DNA of 64,000 bases from Bacillus altitudinis 41KF2b (lineage in GTDB: Bacteria > Bacillota > Bacilli > Bacillales > Bacillaceae): contig NZ_ASJC01000006.1 in assembly GCF_000691145.1 (NCBI RefSeq), positions 121,884-185,883 on the forward strand, read 5' to 3'. A program made the translations under genes and the position numbers. The stretch's first letter is position 1. The number at the start of each line of letters is the position of its first letter. The notes beneath the pieces were generated by a model. The model was not told where the DNA came from. It was given only the letters and a program-made list of their open reading frames with translations, and made no database searches. Below are positions 9,403 to 17,594 of this stretch, piece by piece.

Positions 9403-9473
9403 CATATTTGACAGAAATAGGACATTCTTCAATAATGATGGAAGAGATACATAAAATTGAAGGAGTTTTTGCC

Positions 9474-9857
9474 ATGCGTATGTTCCTGCCAGCATTCAAC
9501 TATGTGTGTATGCTGATTTTGTCTGTGATCACAGCGACATTTGTTTATACCATGTTGTTTGCCCCACCTGAATCCAGATTCAGTTATGTGGAGGTCACCA
9601 GTCTTTTCATTTTGATCGCTTATGTCCTATTTGCTACACCTATCCAAATGATTTTACACCGTCATCCTGAGAAGTTTCGACGCCGTGATTTATTGGTTTA
9701 TTTTATCGGGGCGTGGGTGGTTTGTACGGCGCTCGCATTATGGATTGATTATGGTGTTGTCGTCTTTATTAGCTACAAAGTTTATCTATTTAGCTTTTGC
9801 GCGGCCTTCATTTATTGGCTGCTTGATTCCGCCTTTTTAAAGAAGAAACAATCATAA
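9474..9857 (+). CDS. Small integral membrane protein, UPF0715-like
   Basis: 127 residues from the ATG at 9474, supported by GAAGGAG about 8 bases upstream; a longer in-frame start at 9408 lacks such a site. Four hydrophobic segments with a basic loop HRHPEKFRRRD between the second and third, and a lysine-rich C-terminus. The pattern recalls the UPF0715 family of small Bacillus membrane proteins (YopD, YwlA), but that is from memory. Function unknown. Its stop overlaps by 6 bases the end of the convergent gene at 9852-10142. Confidence 0.65.
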   Translation: MRMFLPAFNYVCMLILSVITATFVYTMLFAPPESRFSYVEVTSLFILIAYVLFATPIQMILHRHPEKFRRRDLLVYFIGAWVVCTALALWIDYGVVVFISYKVYLFSFCAAFIYWLLDSAFLKKKQS

Positions 9858-10142
9858 AGGCTTTTCCCGTTTTTTCTCTTGAACATGAACGTGTATGACC
9901 TTCGAGAATCCGCTTGATACAAAAGCAAAAGCCGTCATCAGAAGGACCCAATATAGATTGCTAAGGTCAAATCCAGTATAAGCGAAGATGAAAATCATCG
10001 AAATCACGGACGTTAATATGAGGACAGGAAATATCCGTTTAAATAGCAGATAACCAACAAATCCCCAAAGGAAAGCCATCACTGGTAGTGTAAATAAGAT
10101 CAGATACATCGGATGGAGAAAAAGAAGACGCATGTCATTCAC
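9852..10142 (-). CDS. Small hypothetical membrane protein
   Basis: 96 residues with three predicted membrane segments and a basic C-terminal tail (HVQEKKREKPL). The short pattern resembles DUF2651-type Bacillus membrane proteins, which is a weak impression. The ATG at 10142 is preceded on its strand by a purine-rich stretch without a strong ribosome site. It converges with the preceding gene and overlaps it by 6 bases. No function can be given. Confidence 0.55.
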   Translation of the reverse strand: MNDMRLLFLHPMYLILFTLPVMAFLWGFVGYLLFKRIFPVLILTSVISMIFIFAYTGFDLSNLYWVLLMTAFAFVSSGFSKVIHVHVQEKKREKPL

Positions 10143-10209
10143 CCATTTCTTTTATAATGACCAACTCTATTAGATAGAGGCGGCTAAATGATGATATGCA
10201 GAAGCATAC

Positions 10210-10308
10210 TCATACATGATTAGATAAATGGAAGTGAATTCCTGCCTCATCTGGCAAATCAACTACCTTGTGAATGTCCAGTGAAAGTCGTTGAAGGACA
10301 GTCACCAC
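10210..10308 (-). CDS. Possible 32-residue small protein
   Basis: On the minus strand AGGAGG stands 8 bases before GTG at 10308, opening a 32-codon frame whose peptide ends DEAGIHFHLSNHV. The composition looks protein-like instead of random, and the frame lies in the 220-base gap before ycgG with no other assigned content. It is also the tail of a longer frame open to 10398, so it could be a remnant of a lost gene. I know no family for it. Confidence 0.25.
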   Translation of the reverse strand: MVTVLQRLSLDIHKVVDLPDEAGIHFHLSNHV

Positions 10309-10362
10309 AGCTTTTTCCTCCTCATAGGCTATGGAGAAGACGCTAAAACGAGGTGGAAGAAA

Positions 10363-11121
10363 ATGGCCCAGCTGTATGCAAAAAGTTGCCTTGATCAAAA
10401 TCTACGATCACTCGAAGAATGGAAGCAAGATGCCTTCACACAGTTTGGAGAGATGGTAGGGGATGAGGCAGATACATTTCCGTGTGTACCAGGCAGACAA
10501 GGATTTTTTCTCGATCATTTACGCTATGGATTTGTCGGTGATCTGCGGGGAGACGGGGCAGTGAATGAGTTAGCAGAGCTGCTAAAAGAATATCAAGGCT
10601 GCGCTAAACAAACTGGTCAATACGCTTCATTTATCTGCTTTTTTGAAACTCCGCAGGATTTAAAGGAAAGCCCAATTGAAGAATTTGAGCAGCAGTTCTG
10701 GTCATTGCTTCAACGGTTACATCAAAAAGATGAAGTGCCATGGCCAGCGGAGATTCCACTGGACCCTCATCACCATGAATGGGAGTACTGCTTTCATGGC
10801 GAGGCTTATTTTATTCTGTGTTCAACACCAGCTCATAAGCTCAGAAAGAGCCGCCACTTTCCATATGTCATGATGGCATTTCAGCCCAGATGGGTGTTCG
10901 AAAAATTGAATGGATCGACCAAGTTTGGACAAAAAATGAGCCAGCTCGTTCGCAAGCGGCTCAAAGCATATGATCAAGTTGACGTCCATCCATCGTTAAA
11001 ATGGTACGGTGATCCAACAAATCATGAATGGAAGCAATATTTTCTCCCAGATGAAGAGGCGGAGAAACCAGCCTCCGCCAAATGCCCATTTACTGCTTTA
11101 AAAAACATGATGAAATTATGA
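10363..11121 (+). CDS. ycgG: YqcI/YcgG-family protein
   Basis: 252-residue cytoplasmic protein of the YqcI/YcgG family. The family motif FPCVPGRQGF is near residue 42, and a CPFTALKNMM segment ends the protein. I chose the ATG at 10363, preceded by AGGTGG, because the family starts near there; the in-frame ATG at 10291 adds 24 unrelated residues. Position after ycgF and before ycgH matches B. subtilis. Biochemical role unknown to me. It ends 6 bases inside the convergent ycgH. Confidence 0.85.
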   Translation: MAQLYAKSCLDQNLRSLEEWKQDAFTQFGEMVGDEADTFPCVPGRQGFFLDHLRYGFVGDLRGDGAVNELAELLKEYQGCAKQTGQYASFICFFETPQDLKESPIEEFEQQFWSLLQRLHQKDEVPWPAEIPLDPHHHEWEYCFHGEAYFILCSTPAHKLRKSRHFPYVMMAFQPRWVFEKLNGSTKFGQKMSQLVRKRLKAYDQVDVHPSLKWYGDPTNHEWKQYFLPDEEAEKPASAKCPFTALKNMMKL

Positions 11122-12465
11122 TGCGGCCTGATCCTGTTTCCACTTTTTTCTCATAAAGAGTACCATGATGCCAATCACGGCGATGATCCCAATGCTTATA
11201 AAAAAGCCGGGTCGTCCGCTTGCCTCTGTCAGAGTGCCTGAAACAGCCGCACCAATCAAGAGCAGGGCAAGAACCGTTTCACACGTTTGACGAGTAGATG
11301 GTTTTGACAGCTTTTTGCTCGAAAGCAGAATAAACACCCATGTGTATAAAAGAGTTAAGCCGGCTGCTGTTGTGAGATGCTCATATATGTGTTTGGACAA
11401 AAAGAGTGCCAGCAAAATCGAGACAATCAATCCAGCAGCAGTTAACAAGATCGAAGACCATCTGACATGAGATGGTTCTTTTTGTTTAAAACAAGCAGGT
11501 GCATCGTGATGTTCCGACATCGTGCCAAGCAGCGTCGTGACTGCATAGAGGGAGGCAACCAATGTGGAAAACCCAGCAATAATGAAAATGCCATTAAAGA
11601 TATGAAGAAAAATCGATAAATGAAATGGTTCCAGTGATGTAATAAATGGACTGCTATTCTCGTTAAAGGCTGTCACTGGCACAAGCAAAAGCGCAAGTCC
11701 GATGGAGACGATATAAATGACAGCAAGAATGATCAGCATCACACGTCCAGATTTTGCGGCATCTTTCGGGTCTTTTAAATGAACCGCCATCAGCCCCATG
11801 ACTTCAATTCCCCCGAAAGCATAAAACGCATAAATCAGCCCATTCCATAGACCGAGTGGGCCGAGCGGCATCCATTCATGGTCTTTATTTGGCAGGTGTA
11901 GGGTGGGCCTATGCTCTGTGAGAATGCCGCATAAAACAAGAACGGCAAGGACGACAAACAATAGGATCGCCCCGGTTTTCAGCACGGCAAGAACATTTTC
12001 CGTCTTTTGAAAAGAAGAAAGCCCAATGATAATCACAAGCAGGGCAAGAGCGGAATAAATCGCTGAAAACACCCATAGTGGAATGGATGGAAACCAGTGA
12101 CGAGTAAAAAGAGAAATCGCCGTCAGCTGACTCCCTGTGATCAGCATTTCTGAAAACCAATACACCCAGCCATTACTAAAACCCGCCCAGCGCCCATAGG
12201 CTTTTCGGGCATAGGAACAAAATGATCCCTTATCTGGGTTCTCGGCTGTCATCGCAGCCAGGTGTTTAAAGACGAGATATGTGCCGACTGCCGCAAGCAA
12301 AAATGAAATGCAGACGGAATAACCGGATTTTGTAATGGCGATGCTGGAACCAAGGAAGAAACCAGTGCCGATTGTACAGCCGACTCCGATAAGAGAAAGC
12401 TGCCACCAAGATAAAGATTGTTCTTCTTTCAATTTGTGTGCAACACCTTTCCGATTCAATAGCAT
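11116..12465 (-). CDS. ycgH: Amino acid permease, APC family
   Basis: Twelve-helix amino acid/proton symporter of the APC superfamily, 449 residues. The first helix carries the family signature GVGCTIGTGFFLGSS and helix 6 carries FYAFGGIEVMGL, both lining the substrate site in characterised relatives. The start at 12465 has AGAGGCGGT upstream on its strand. It is divergent from ycgI and convergent with ycgG, as in B. subtilis. Substrate not known from sequence. Confidence 0.87.
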   Translation of the reverse strand: MLLNRKGVAHKLKEEQSLSWWQLSLIGVGCTIGTGFFLGSSIAITKSGYSVCISFLLAAVGTYLVFKHLAAMTAENPDKGSFCSYARKAYGRWAGFSNGWVYWFSEMLITGSQLTAISLFTRHWFPSIPLWVFSAIYSALALLVIIIGLSSFQKTENVLAVLKTGAILLFVVLAVLVLCGILTEHRPTLHLPNKDHEWMPLGPLGLWNGLIYAFYAFGGIEVMGLMAVHLKDPKDAAKSGRVMLIILAVIYIVSIGLALLLVPVTAFNENSSPFITSLEPFHLSIFLHIFNGIFIIAGFSTLVASLYAVTTLLGTMSEHHDAPACFKQKEPSHVRWSSILLTAAGLIVSILLALFLSKHIYEHLTTAAGLTLLYTWVFILLSSKKLSKPSTRQTCETVLALLLIGAAVSGTLTEASGRPGFFISIGIIAVIGIMVLFMRKKWKQDQAAS

Positions 12466-12547
12466 TAGCTTGTGACCGCCTCTTTTTTTTATACATGATC
12501 AAGAGGACGTTTTGGGCATACTGTCAACATGGAAAGGAGTGCATGTG

Positions 12548-13144
12548 ATGAACGGAGAATACGTGATTTTACCAAAGGATGGATTTGGCTTTCGGTTAGG
12601 AAAAGGACAATGTATGCGAGTGGTTGATGTCGAAGGGCAGCAAGTAGCAGACGTGATGGCCTATCATGAAAAGGATTTTTATGAAAAATTTGATCAAGGC
12701 GCTACAATGGATAGCCTGTTCTCTTCCAAGGTGAAAAAGGGAGATCAGCTTTATTCTAATTTATATAAACCAATGTTTACGGTCATCGAAGATACAGTCG
12801 AATGTCATGATTTATATATGCCTGCGTGCCGGCAAGAAATGTATCAGCTCTTATACGGCAGGACGCACCTAGAGGTCATGCATACATGCTACGATAATCT
12901 CAGAACGGCTTTTGAGCCATTCGGGATTCCAAAGGAGGATATGTATTATCCTTTTAATGCGTTTATGAATACAGTCATTGATGAGAAAGGAAAACTGTCT
13001 GTCGAGCTACCAAAATCGCTCCCTGGTGATTACATTCGTCTGCGTGCAGAAATGGATCTCATCGTCGCGGTGTCTGCATGTCCTGCCGACATTGGAAAAT
13101 GCAATGGCTCAAGCTGTACATCCATTCGGGTGGAGATTGATTGA
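12548..13144 (+). CDS. ycgI: DUF1989 / urea-carboxylase-associated family protein
   Basis: 198 residues from the ATG at 12548, set by GAAAGGAGT about 7 bases upstream; the in-frame 12512 lacks a site. The family is DUF1989, linked elsewhere with urea carboxylase and amine metabolism. The C-terminal segment VSACPADIGKCNGSSC holds three cysteines expected to bind metal in this family. Position matches B. subtilis ycgI. Reaction unknown. Confidence 0.82.
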   Translation: MNGEYVILPKDGFGFRLGKGQCMRVVDVEGQQVADVMAYHEKDFYEKFDQGATMDSLFSSKVKKGDQLYSNLYKPMFTVIEDTVECHDLYMPACRQEMYQLLYGRTHLEVMHTCYDNLRTAFEPFGIPKEDMYYPFNAFMNTVIDEKGKLSVELPKSLPGDYIRLRAEMDLIVAVSACPADIGKCNGSSCTSIRVEID

Positions 13145-13244
13145 AAAGGAAAGACCAGTCAAAGAGACTTGGTCTATTTCGTTTGTGAATGTTTGATCAT
13201 TTATGAAAAAGGGGAACGTCTAAAAAATATCTTTTTTCAAAACA

Positions 13245-13253
13245 TGATATAAT
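13245..13253 (+). promoter_or_regulatory. Extended -10 promoter for nadE
   Basis: TGATATAAT gives the extended -10 form TG-N-TATAAT about 85 bases before the nadE start. No good -35 hexamer is visible 17 bases upstream, which an extended -10 can tolerate. Confidence 0.5.
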
Positions 13254-13339
13254 AAAGTGGCTAAAATCGTAGGTAAATCAATTGAAATGGAAGTAAAACC
13301 TGTTCTCTTCATGTAGAGGATGCTTAGGAGGAAAAGTGT

Positions 13340-14161
13340 ATGAGTTTGCAGAAAAAAATCAGCCAAGAGTTGCATGTGCAGCCCTCAATTGACCCAAAGC
13401 AGGAGATCGAAAAACGGGTTGGATTTCTAAAGGCTTACTTGAAAAAGACCGGTGCAAAAGGATTCGTTCTCGGTATTAGCGGCGGACAGGATTCAACGCT
13501 TGCCGGCCGTCTCGCTCAGCTCGCTGTAAGTGAGCTTCGTCAAGAAGGAAAAGAGGATGCTGTCTTTATTGCAGTCCGTCTTCCGCATGGCACGCAGCAA
13601 GATGAAGACGATGCGCAGCTGGCTCTATCATTTATTCGGCCGGACAAGTCTTGGAAATATGATATCGCGCCTGCCGTGACGGCATTCAGTGAACAATACC
13701 AAAAGGAAACAGGCGGTGCGCTGTCTGATTTTAATAAAGGGAACGTCAAAGCACGCATGAGAATGATCGCACAGTATGCCGTCGGTGGACAGGAAGGCTT
13801 ACTTGTCATTGGAACGGATCATGCAGCTGAAGCTGTGACGGGCTTTTTCACGAAGTATGGGGATGGCGGTGCAGATGTCCTTCCGCTCACAGGTTTAACG
13901 AAACGCCAAGGACGGTTGTTGCTTGAGACCCTTCAGGCGCCGGAGCGATTATACTTAAAGAAACCGACAGCCGATCTGCTGGATGATAAGCCTCAGCAAA
14001 CGGATGAAACAGAACTTGGTATTACGTACAATGAAATTGATGATTACTTAGAAGGAAAACCAGTTTCAGATCAAGCAGCAGAAGCGATTGAAAAACGCTA
14101 TGTTCAATCAGAACATAAACGTCAAGTACCCGCTTCTATGTTTGACGACTGGTGGAAATAA
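13340..14161 (+). CDS. nadE: NH3-dependent NAD+ synthetase
   Basis: Catalyses the last step of NAD synthesis, ATP- and ammonia-dependent amidation of nicotinic acid adenine dinucleotide. 273 residues, the length of the short ammonia-dependent form with no glutaminase domain. The N-type ATP pyrophosphatase loop is [12 protein letters not shown] near residue 45, and [22 protein letters not shown] near residue 157 is the substrate-binding segment. AGGAGG precedes the ATG. It ends in the terminator at 14169-14198. In B. subtilis tmrB and aroK follow; here a large insertion separates nadE from aroK. Confidence 0.96.
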   Translation: MSLQKKISQELHVQPSIDPKQEIEKRVGFLKAYLKKTGAKGFVLGISGGQDSTLAGRLAQLAVSELRQEGKEDAVFIAVRLPHGTQQDEDDAQLALSFIRPDKSWKYDIAPAVTAFSEQYQKETGGALSDFNKGNVKARMRMIAQYAVGGQEGLLVIGTDHAAEAVTGFFTKYGDGGADVLPLTGLTKRQGRLLLETLQAPERLYLKKPTADLLDDKPQQTDETELGITYNEIDDYLEGKPVSDQAAEAIEKRYVQSEHKRQVPASMFDDWWK

Positions 14162-14168
14162 AATAAGT

Positions 14169-14198
14169 GACCTCTCCAGAAGATGGAGAGGTCTTTTT
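14169..14198 (+). terminator. Terminator after nadE
   Basis: GACCTCTCC and GGAGAGGTC form a perfect 9-bp stem with a 7-base loop followed by five Ts. The rest of the gap to 14485 holds the palindrome at 14431-14447 and otherwise A+T-rich sequence with no gene. Confidence 0.9.
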
Positions 14199-14430
14199 AT
14201 GTCAAATTTCAGCTGAATTTGACAGAATGAATCGAAAATGGTTCATTAATTAGTAGAACGATCTACACAAGTCTGTTTGACTAAATAAAGGATATTTTGA
14301 AGAATAAGTGGTGAAATAATTAGTTCGATTCACTTAATTTCTCATCAAAAGACAGTATTTTCAGAAAAAATGATTGACGATAAAAACGAATGCGCTTACA
14401 ATGAAAACACATTCCAAAAAGTGAAATTGA

Positions 14431-14447
14431 ATTCCACTAGACGGAAT
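14431..14447. promoter_or_regulatory. Candidate IclR-type operator before the catabolic operon
   Basis: ATTCC-ACTAGAC-GGAAT lies about 40 bases before the first gene of the operon. The same ATTCC-N7-GGAAT arrangement occurs at 23841-23857, in the gap between the IclR-type regulator and the divergent permease. Two sites of identical architecture, each at a start region of this locus, suggest the binding site of the local regulator. Inferred from sequence only. Confidence 0.6.
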
Positions 14448-14485
14448 TAAAGGAGTCGTTCATCTCCAAATAAGAGGCTAAAGGA

Positions 14486-15343
14486 ATGATTCACACAATG
14501 AAAAATCGAAGTGCACTGGAAATATACAAAGAAGGAGGCGCTTGGTGGGAGACTGAGATTAGTCATATTCAAAAAAATTCAATTGAACTTCGGGGCTATC
14601 CAATTGAAGAGCTTATTGGTCAATTATCGTATCCACAAATGCTTTATTTACTGCTTGTTGGTGAATTACTAGATGATTCGAAGGCAGCTCTTTTTGAAAG
14701 TGTTCTGGTCGCAGGTGCGGATCATGGGCCAAGAGCACCGTCTATTGCAGCGGCAAGAATGGCGGTTACGTGCGGCATTTCGTTTAATTCTTCTGTTGCA
14801 ACAGGGGTGAATCTATTAGGTGATATTCATGGCGGAGCCGGAGAAAAGGCGATGCGTATGTTATACGAAGCCAAAGCAGCCTACGATGAACACGAGGATA
14901 TCAAGTCTGCTGCAAAGCAAGTATGTCAGACGTGGTTAGCCCGCAAGGAAAAAATTCCGGGAATCGGACATCAGCTGCATGATGATGATCCGAGAGTGAG
15001 GCGTCTGTATGAGCTGAGTCAAACATATGTGCAGCAAGGTGATATCAGCGGAACGTACTTACGGTTAGCTGAGGCGATTAGGCATGAGCTTGAACAATTA
15101 AAAGGGAAAAAAATTACGATGAACATAGATGGTGTATCTGCTGCGATCCAATGTGAATTAAGCATTCCAGCTGAAGCGGCAAAAGGCATCTTTTCCTTAT
15201 CCAGAGGAATGGGCATCGTGGCGCATGCATATGAAGAGCTGACAAAAGGTGCCCTAGTGAAAGGTCCTTGTCCGAATGAAGAAAGACTGGTTCGTTATGC
15301 GGGGGTCGGGACGCGGCACTTGAAGGAGGGTGAGAGAATTTGA
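14486..15343 (+). CDS. Citrate synthase-superfamily (citryl-CoA lyase-like) protein
   Basis: A short citrate synthase-fold protein of 285 residues, well below the 370-430 of true citrate synthases, like the citryl-CoA lyase-type members. The catalytic trio is recognisable: H115 in GDIHGGAG, H162 in GIGHQLHDDDPR, and D215 in MNIDGVSA. It probably cleaves or forms a carbon-carbon bond in a 3-hydroxyacyl-CoA. AAGAGG lies 8 bases before the ATG at 14486; the ATG at 14498 is an alternative. Its stop overlaps the next gene. With a CoA-transferase in the same operon, cleavage of an activated hydroxy acid is a reasonable guess. Confidence 0.8.
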   Translation: MIHTMKNRSALEIYKEGGAWWETEISHIQKNSIELRGYPIEELIGQLSYPQMLYLLLVGELLDDSKAALFESVLVAGADHGPRAPSIAAARMAVTCGISFNSSVATGVNLLGDIHGGAGEKAMRMLYEAKAAYDEHEDIKSAAKQVCQTWLARKEKIPGIGHQLHDDDPRVRRLYELSQTYVQQGDISGTYLRLAEAIRHELEQLKGKKITMNIDGVSAAIQCELSIPAEAAKGIFSLSRGMGIVAHAYEELTKGALVKGPCPNEERLVRYAGVGTRHLKEGERI

Positions 15344-16773
15344 GTGAATTGAAAGCGTTGTCATATATAAACGGCGAATGGCTGGATGCAAACCATGGCA
15401 AAGAAGATATCATCAATCCATACTCTGGGGAAATGATTGGTACATCCTATCTTGCATCCTCAGAAGATATAGAACAAGCGCTTTCTATTGCGCAGCAAGC
15501 TAAAAAACAAATAGCGGCAATATCAGCATTAGAACGCTCAACGCTTCTAACAAAGGCAGCTGTCTTATTGGAAGAACAAAAAGAGCATTTTGCAAAACTC
15601 ATTTCTTTAGAATTAGGCAAACCGCTTAAAAATACAAGAGATGAAGTCTCACGATCAATTGAAACGCTGGCGCAGTCAGCCGAAGAAGCCAATCGACTAA
15701 TCGGTGAGACCATTCCTGGCAATGTATCTTCCCGTGGACAGAGAGCAATGGCGATGACATTTAAAGTGCCGGTTGGGGTTGTGCTGGCGATTACGCCTTT
15801 TAATGCGCCTCTCAACTTAATTTGTCACAAAATCGGTCCAGCTTTTGCGGCAGGGAATGCCATTATTTTAAAACCAGCACCGCAAACATCAGCTGTCGCC
15901 ACAGCGTTTGTTAAGCTCCTGCTTGAAGCAGGGTTTCCAGAAAAGAGCCTGCAGCTTGTGATTGGAGGAGTAGACGCCGGCAGACAGTTAGTCATGGATG
16001 AAAGAACCAATCTTGTTTCTTTTACTGGCGGTGCGGTGGGCGGAGAACATATTTCAAACTCTGCTGGATTAAAAAAGGTACTGCTGGAACTCGGAGGAAA
16101 TGGAGCGACGATTGTTCATCATGATGCAGATATCGAGCAAGCCGCATCTCTTTGTGCCAAAACGGGCTTTAGCAACTCTGGTCAAAGCTGTATTTCTGTT
16201 CAAAGAATTTATGTCCACAAGCAAATTTTGTCGACGTTTACTGAGACACTTAAACAAAAAGTAGAACAGCTCGTCGTTGGAGATCCGCTGTCTAGTGAAA
16301 GTGATATCGGCTGTATGGTTGATGTACAGGCAGCAAAACGTGTGGAGACATGGATACAAGAGGCAGAGAAAATGGGTGCCGAGCTTCTATCTGGAGGACA
16401 ACGAAATGGCGCAAGCATCACACCGGCTATTTTGCTAAACCCGCCAAAACAAGCCAAGGTCGTCTGTGAAGAAGTGTTCGGTCCAGTTGTCAGCATTCTC
16501 CCATATGAGGAGCTGGATGAGGCAATCAAAGAAGCAAACGATAGTCGATATGGTTTGCAGGCAGGTGTCTTTACGAATCAGCTAGATGTTGCGTTACACG
16601 CAGCAAAAGAGCTTGAAACTGGCGGCGTAGTCATCAATGGGACATCGAATTTCAGACTAGATCACTGGCCATATGGTGGGATTAAAAGAAGCGGTATTGG
16701 AAGGGAAGGCCCACGTTTCGCCATCGAGGAGATGACCGAAACCAAAATGGTTGTGCTGCCAAGTGGGCTATAA
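15340..16773 (+). CDS. NAD(P)-dependent aldehyde dehydrogenase
   Basis: ALDH-superfamily enzyme of 477 residues that oxidises an aldehyde to an acid. The general base is E250 in LLELGGNGA and the catalytic cysteine is C284 in NSGQSC; the coenzyme segment FTGGAVGGEH is near residue 228. The start is a TTG at 15340 overlapping the previous stop by 4 bases, with AAGGAGGG upstream, so the two are translationally coupled. It may oxidise the aldehyde released by the preceding lyase. The substrate is not evident; semialdehyde-dehydrogenase-like members are closest in style. Confidence 0.9.
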   Translation: MSELKALSYINGEWLDANHGKEDIINPYSGEMIGTSYLASSEDIEQALSIAQQAKKQIAAISALERSTLLTKAAVLLEEQKEHFAKLISLELGKPLKNTRDEVSRSIETLAQSAEEANRLIGETIPGNVSSRGQRAMAMTFKVPVGVVLAITPFNAPLNLICHKIGPAFAAGNAIILKPAPQTSAVATAFVKLLLEAGFPEKSLQLVIGGVDAGRQLVMDERTNLVSFTGGAVGGEHISNSAGLKKVLLELGGNGATIVHHDADIEQAASLCAKTGFSNSGQSCISVQRIYVHKQILSTFTETLKQKVEQLVVGDPLSSESDIGCMVDVQAAKRVETWIQEAEKMGAELLSGGQRNGASITPAILLNPPKQAKVVCEEVFGPVVSILPYEELDEAIKEANDSRYGLQAGVFTNQLDVALHAAKELETGGVVINGTSNFRLDHWPYGGIKRSGIGREGPRFAIEEMTETKMVVLPSGL

Positions 16774-16782
16774 AGGGGGCAG

Positions 16783-17556
16783 ATGGATGTGAATGTCTTT
16801 CAGCAAAAGGTAAAGAGTGCGCAGACAGGCGGTCAGCCGATGATTTGTACGCCGCTCATTGGACAAACAAAGGAAGAATTGTTTCTTGAAGTTGAGGTGT
16901 TAGCTGAGAAGAAGCCTGATGTAATAGAGTGGCGAGCGGATTTTTTCAATCACCTCAATGACAAGGAACAAGTCATCGACATCCTAAAAGGGATGATCGA
17001 AAAGGCAGATAACATCCCATTTTTATTCACCATTCGTTCTGAAAAAGAGGGCGGCGAACGCATCTCACTCTCAGAGGATGAAAAAGTTTCCCTGCTTGTC
17101 GAGCTTTGTACCACTCATCTTGTGGCTGCCGTTGATTTTGAATTAATGCATGATGTCTCGCATATCCAGCAAGTCAGTCAGGCGGCTAAGAGAAACGGGG
17201 TCATCTTGATTGTGTCGTACCACGATTTCCAGCGTACCCCGGAGGCGGATCGGCTCGTGGAACTATTCACCAATGCAGAATCGGTCGGTGCCGACATTGC
17301 AAAGATCGCCGTCATGCCGCATTCCTATGAGGATGCACTGACACTGCTCTCTGCGACTGGCAAGGCGAAAAAGCATCTGTCCATCCCCGTTATTTCGATG
17401 GCGATGGGGGAATACGGCGCCTTCACAAGAATGGTAGGTGGACTCTTTGGGTCTGTCATGACCTTTGCTGTAGGGAAAGAAAGCTCAGCACCTGGACAAG
17501 TTGCGATACAGGATTTGAATACCGTTCTATCGATTGTGTTTTCAAAGAATCAGTGA
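16783..17556 (+). CDS. aroD: Type I 3-dehydroquinate dehydratase
   Basis: Class I dehydroquinase, 257 residues, converting 3-dehydroquinate to 3-dehydroshikimate through a lysine Schiff base. The substrate-binding EWRADFF motif, catalytic H147 in SYHDF, Schiff-base K174 in AKIAVMP, and the C-terminal APGQ segment are all present. It lies 9 bases after the aldehyde dehydrogenase and before a ThDP enzyme, so it works in this accessory operon and not with biosynthetic aro genes. It could process quinate-derived compounds or have a related substrate. The GTG 6 bases downstream is a possible alternative start. Confidence 0.88.
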   Translation: MDVNVFQQKVKSAQTGGQPMICTPLIGQTKEELFLEVEVLAEKKPDVIEWRADFFNHLNDKEQVIDILKGMIEKADNIPFLFTIRSEKEGGERISLSEDEKVSLLVELCTTHLVAAVDFELMHDVSHIQQVSQAAKRNGVILIVSYHDFQRTPEADRLVELFTNAESVGADIAKIAVMPHSYEDALTLLSATGKAKKHLSIPVISMAMGEYGAFTRMVGGLFGSVMTFAVGKESSAPGQVAIQDLNTVLSIVFSKNQ

Positions 17557-17594
17557 GTAGCAGATTCATAGCTGCACCGTGAGAGGAGAGAAAC

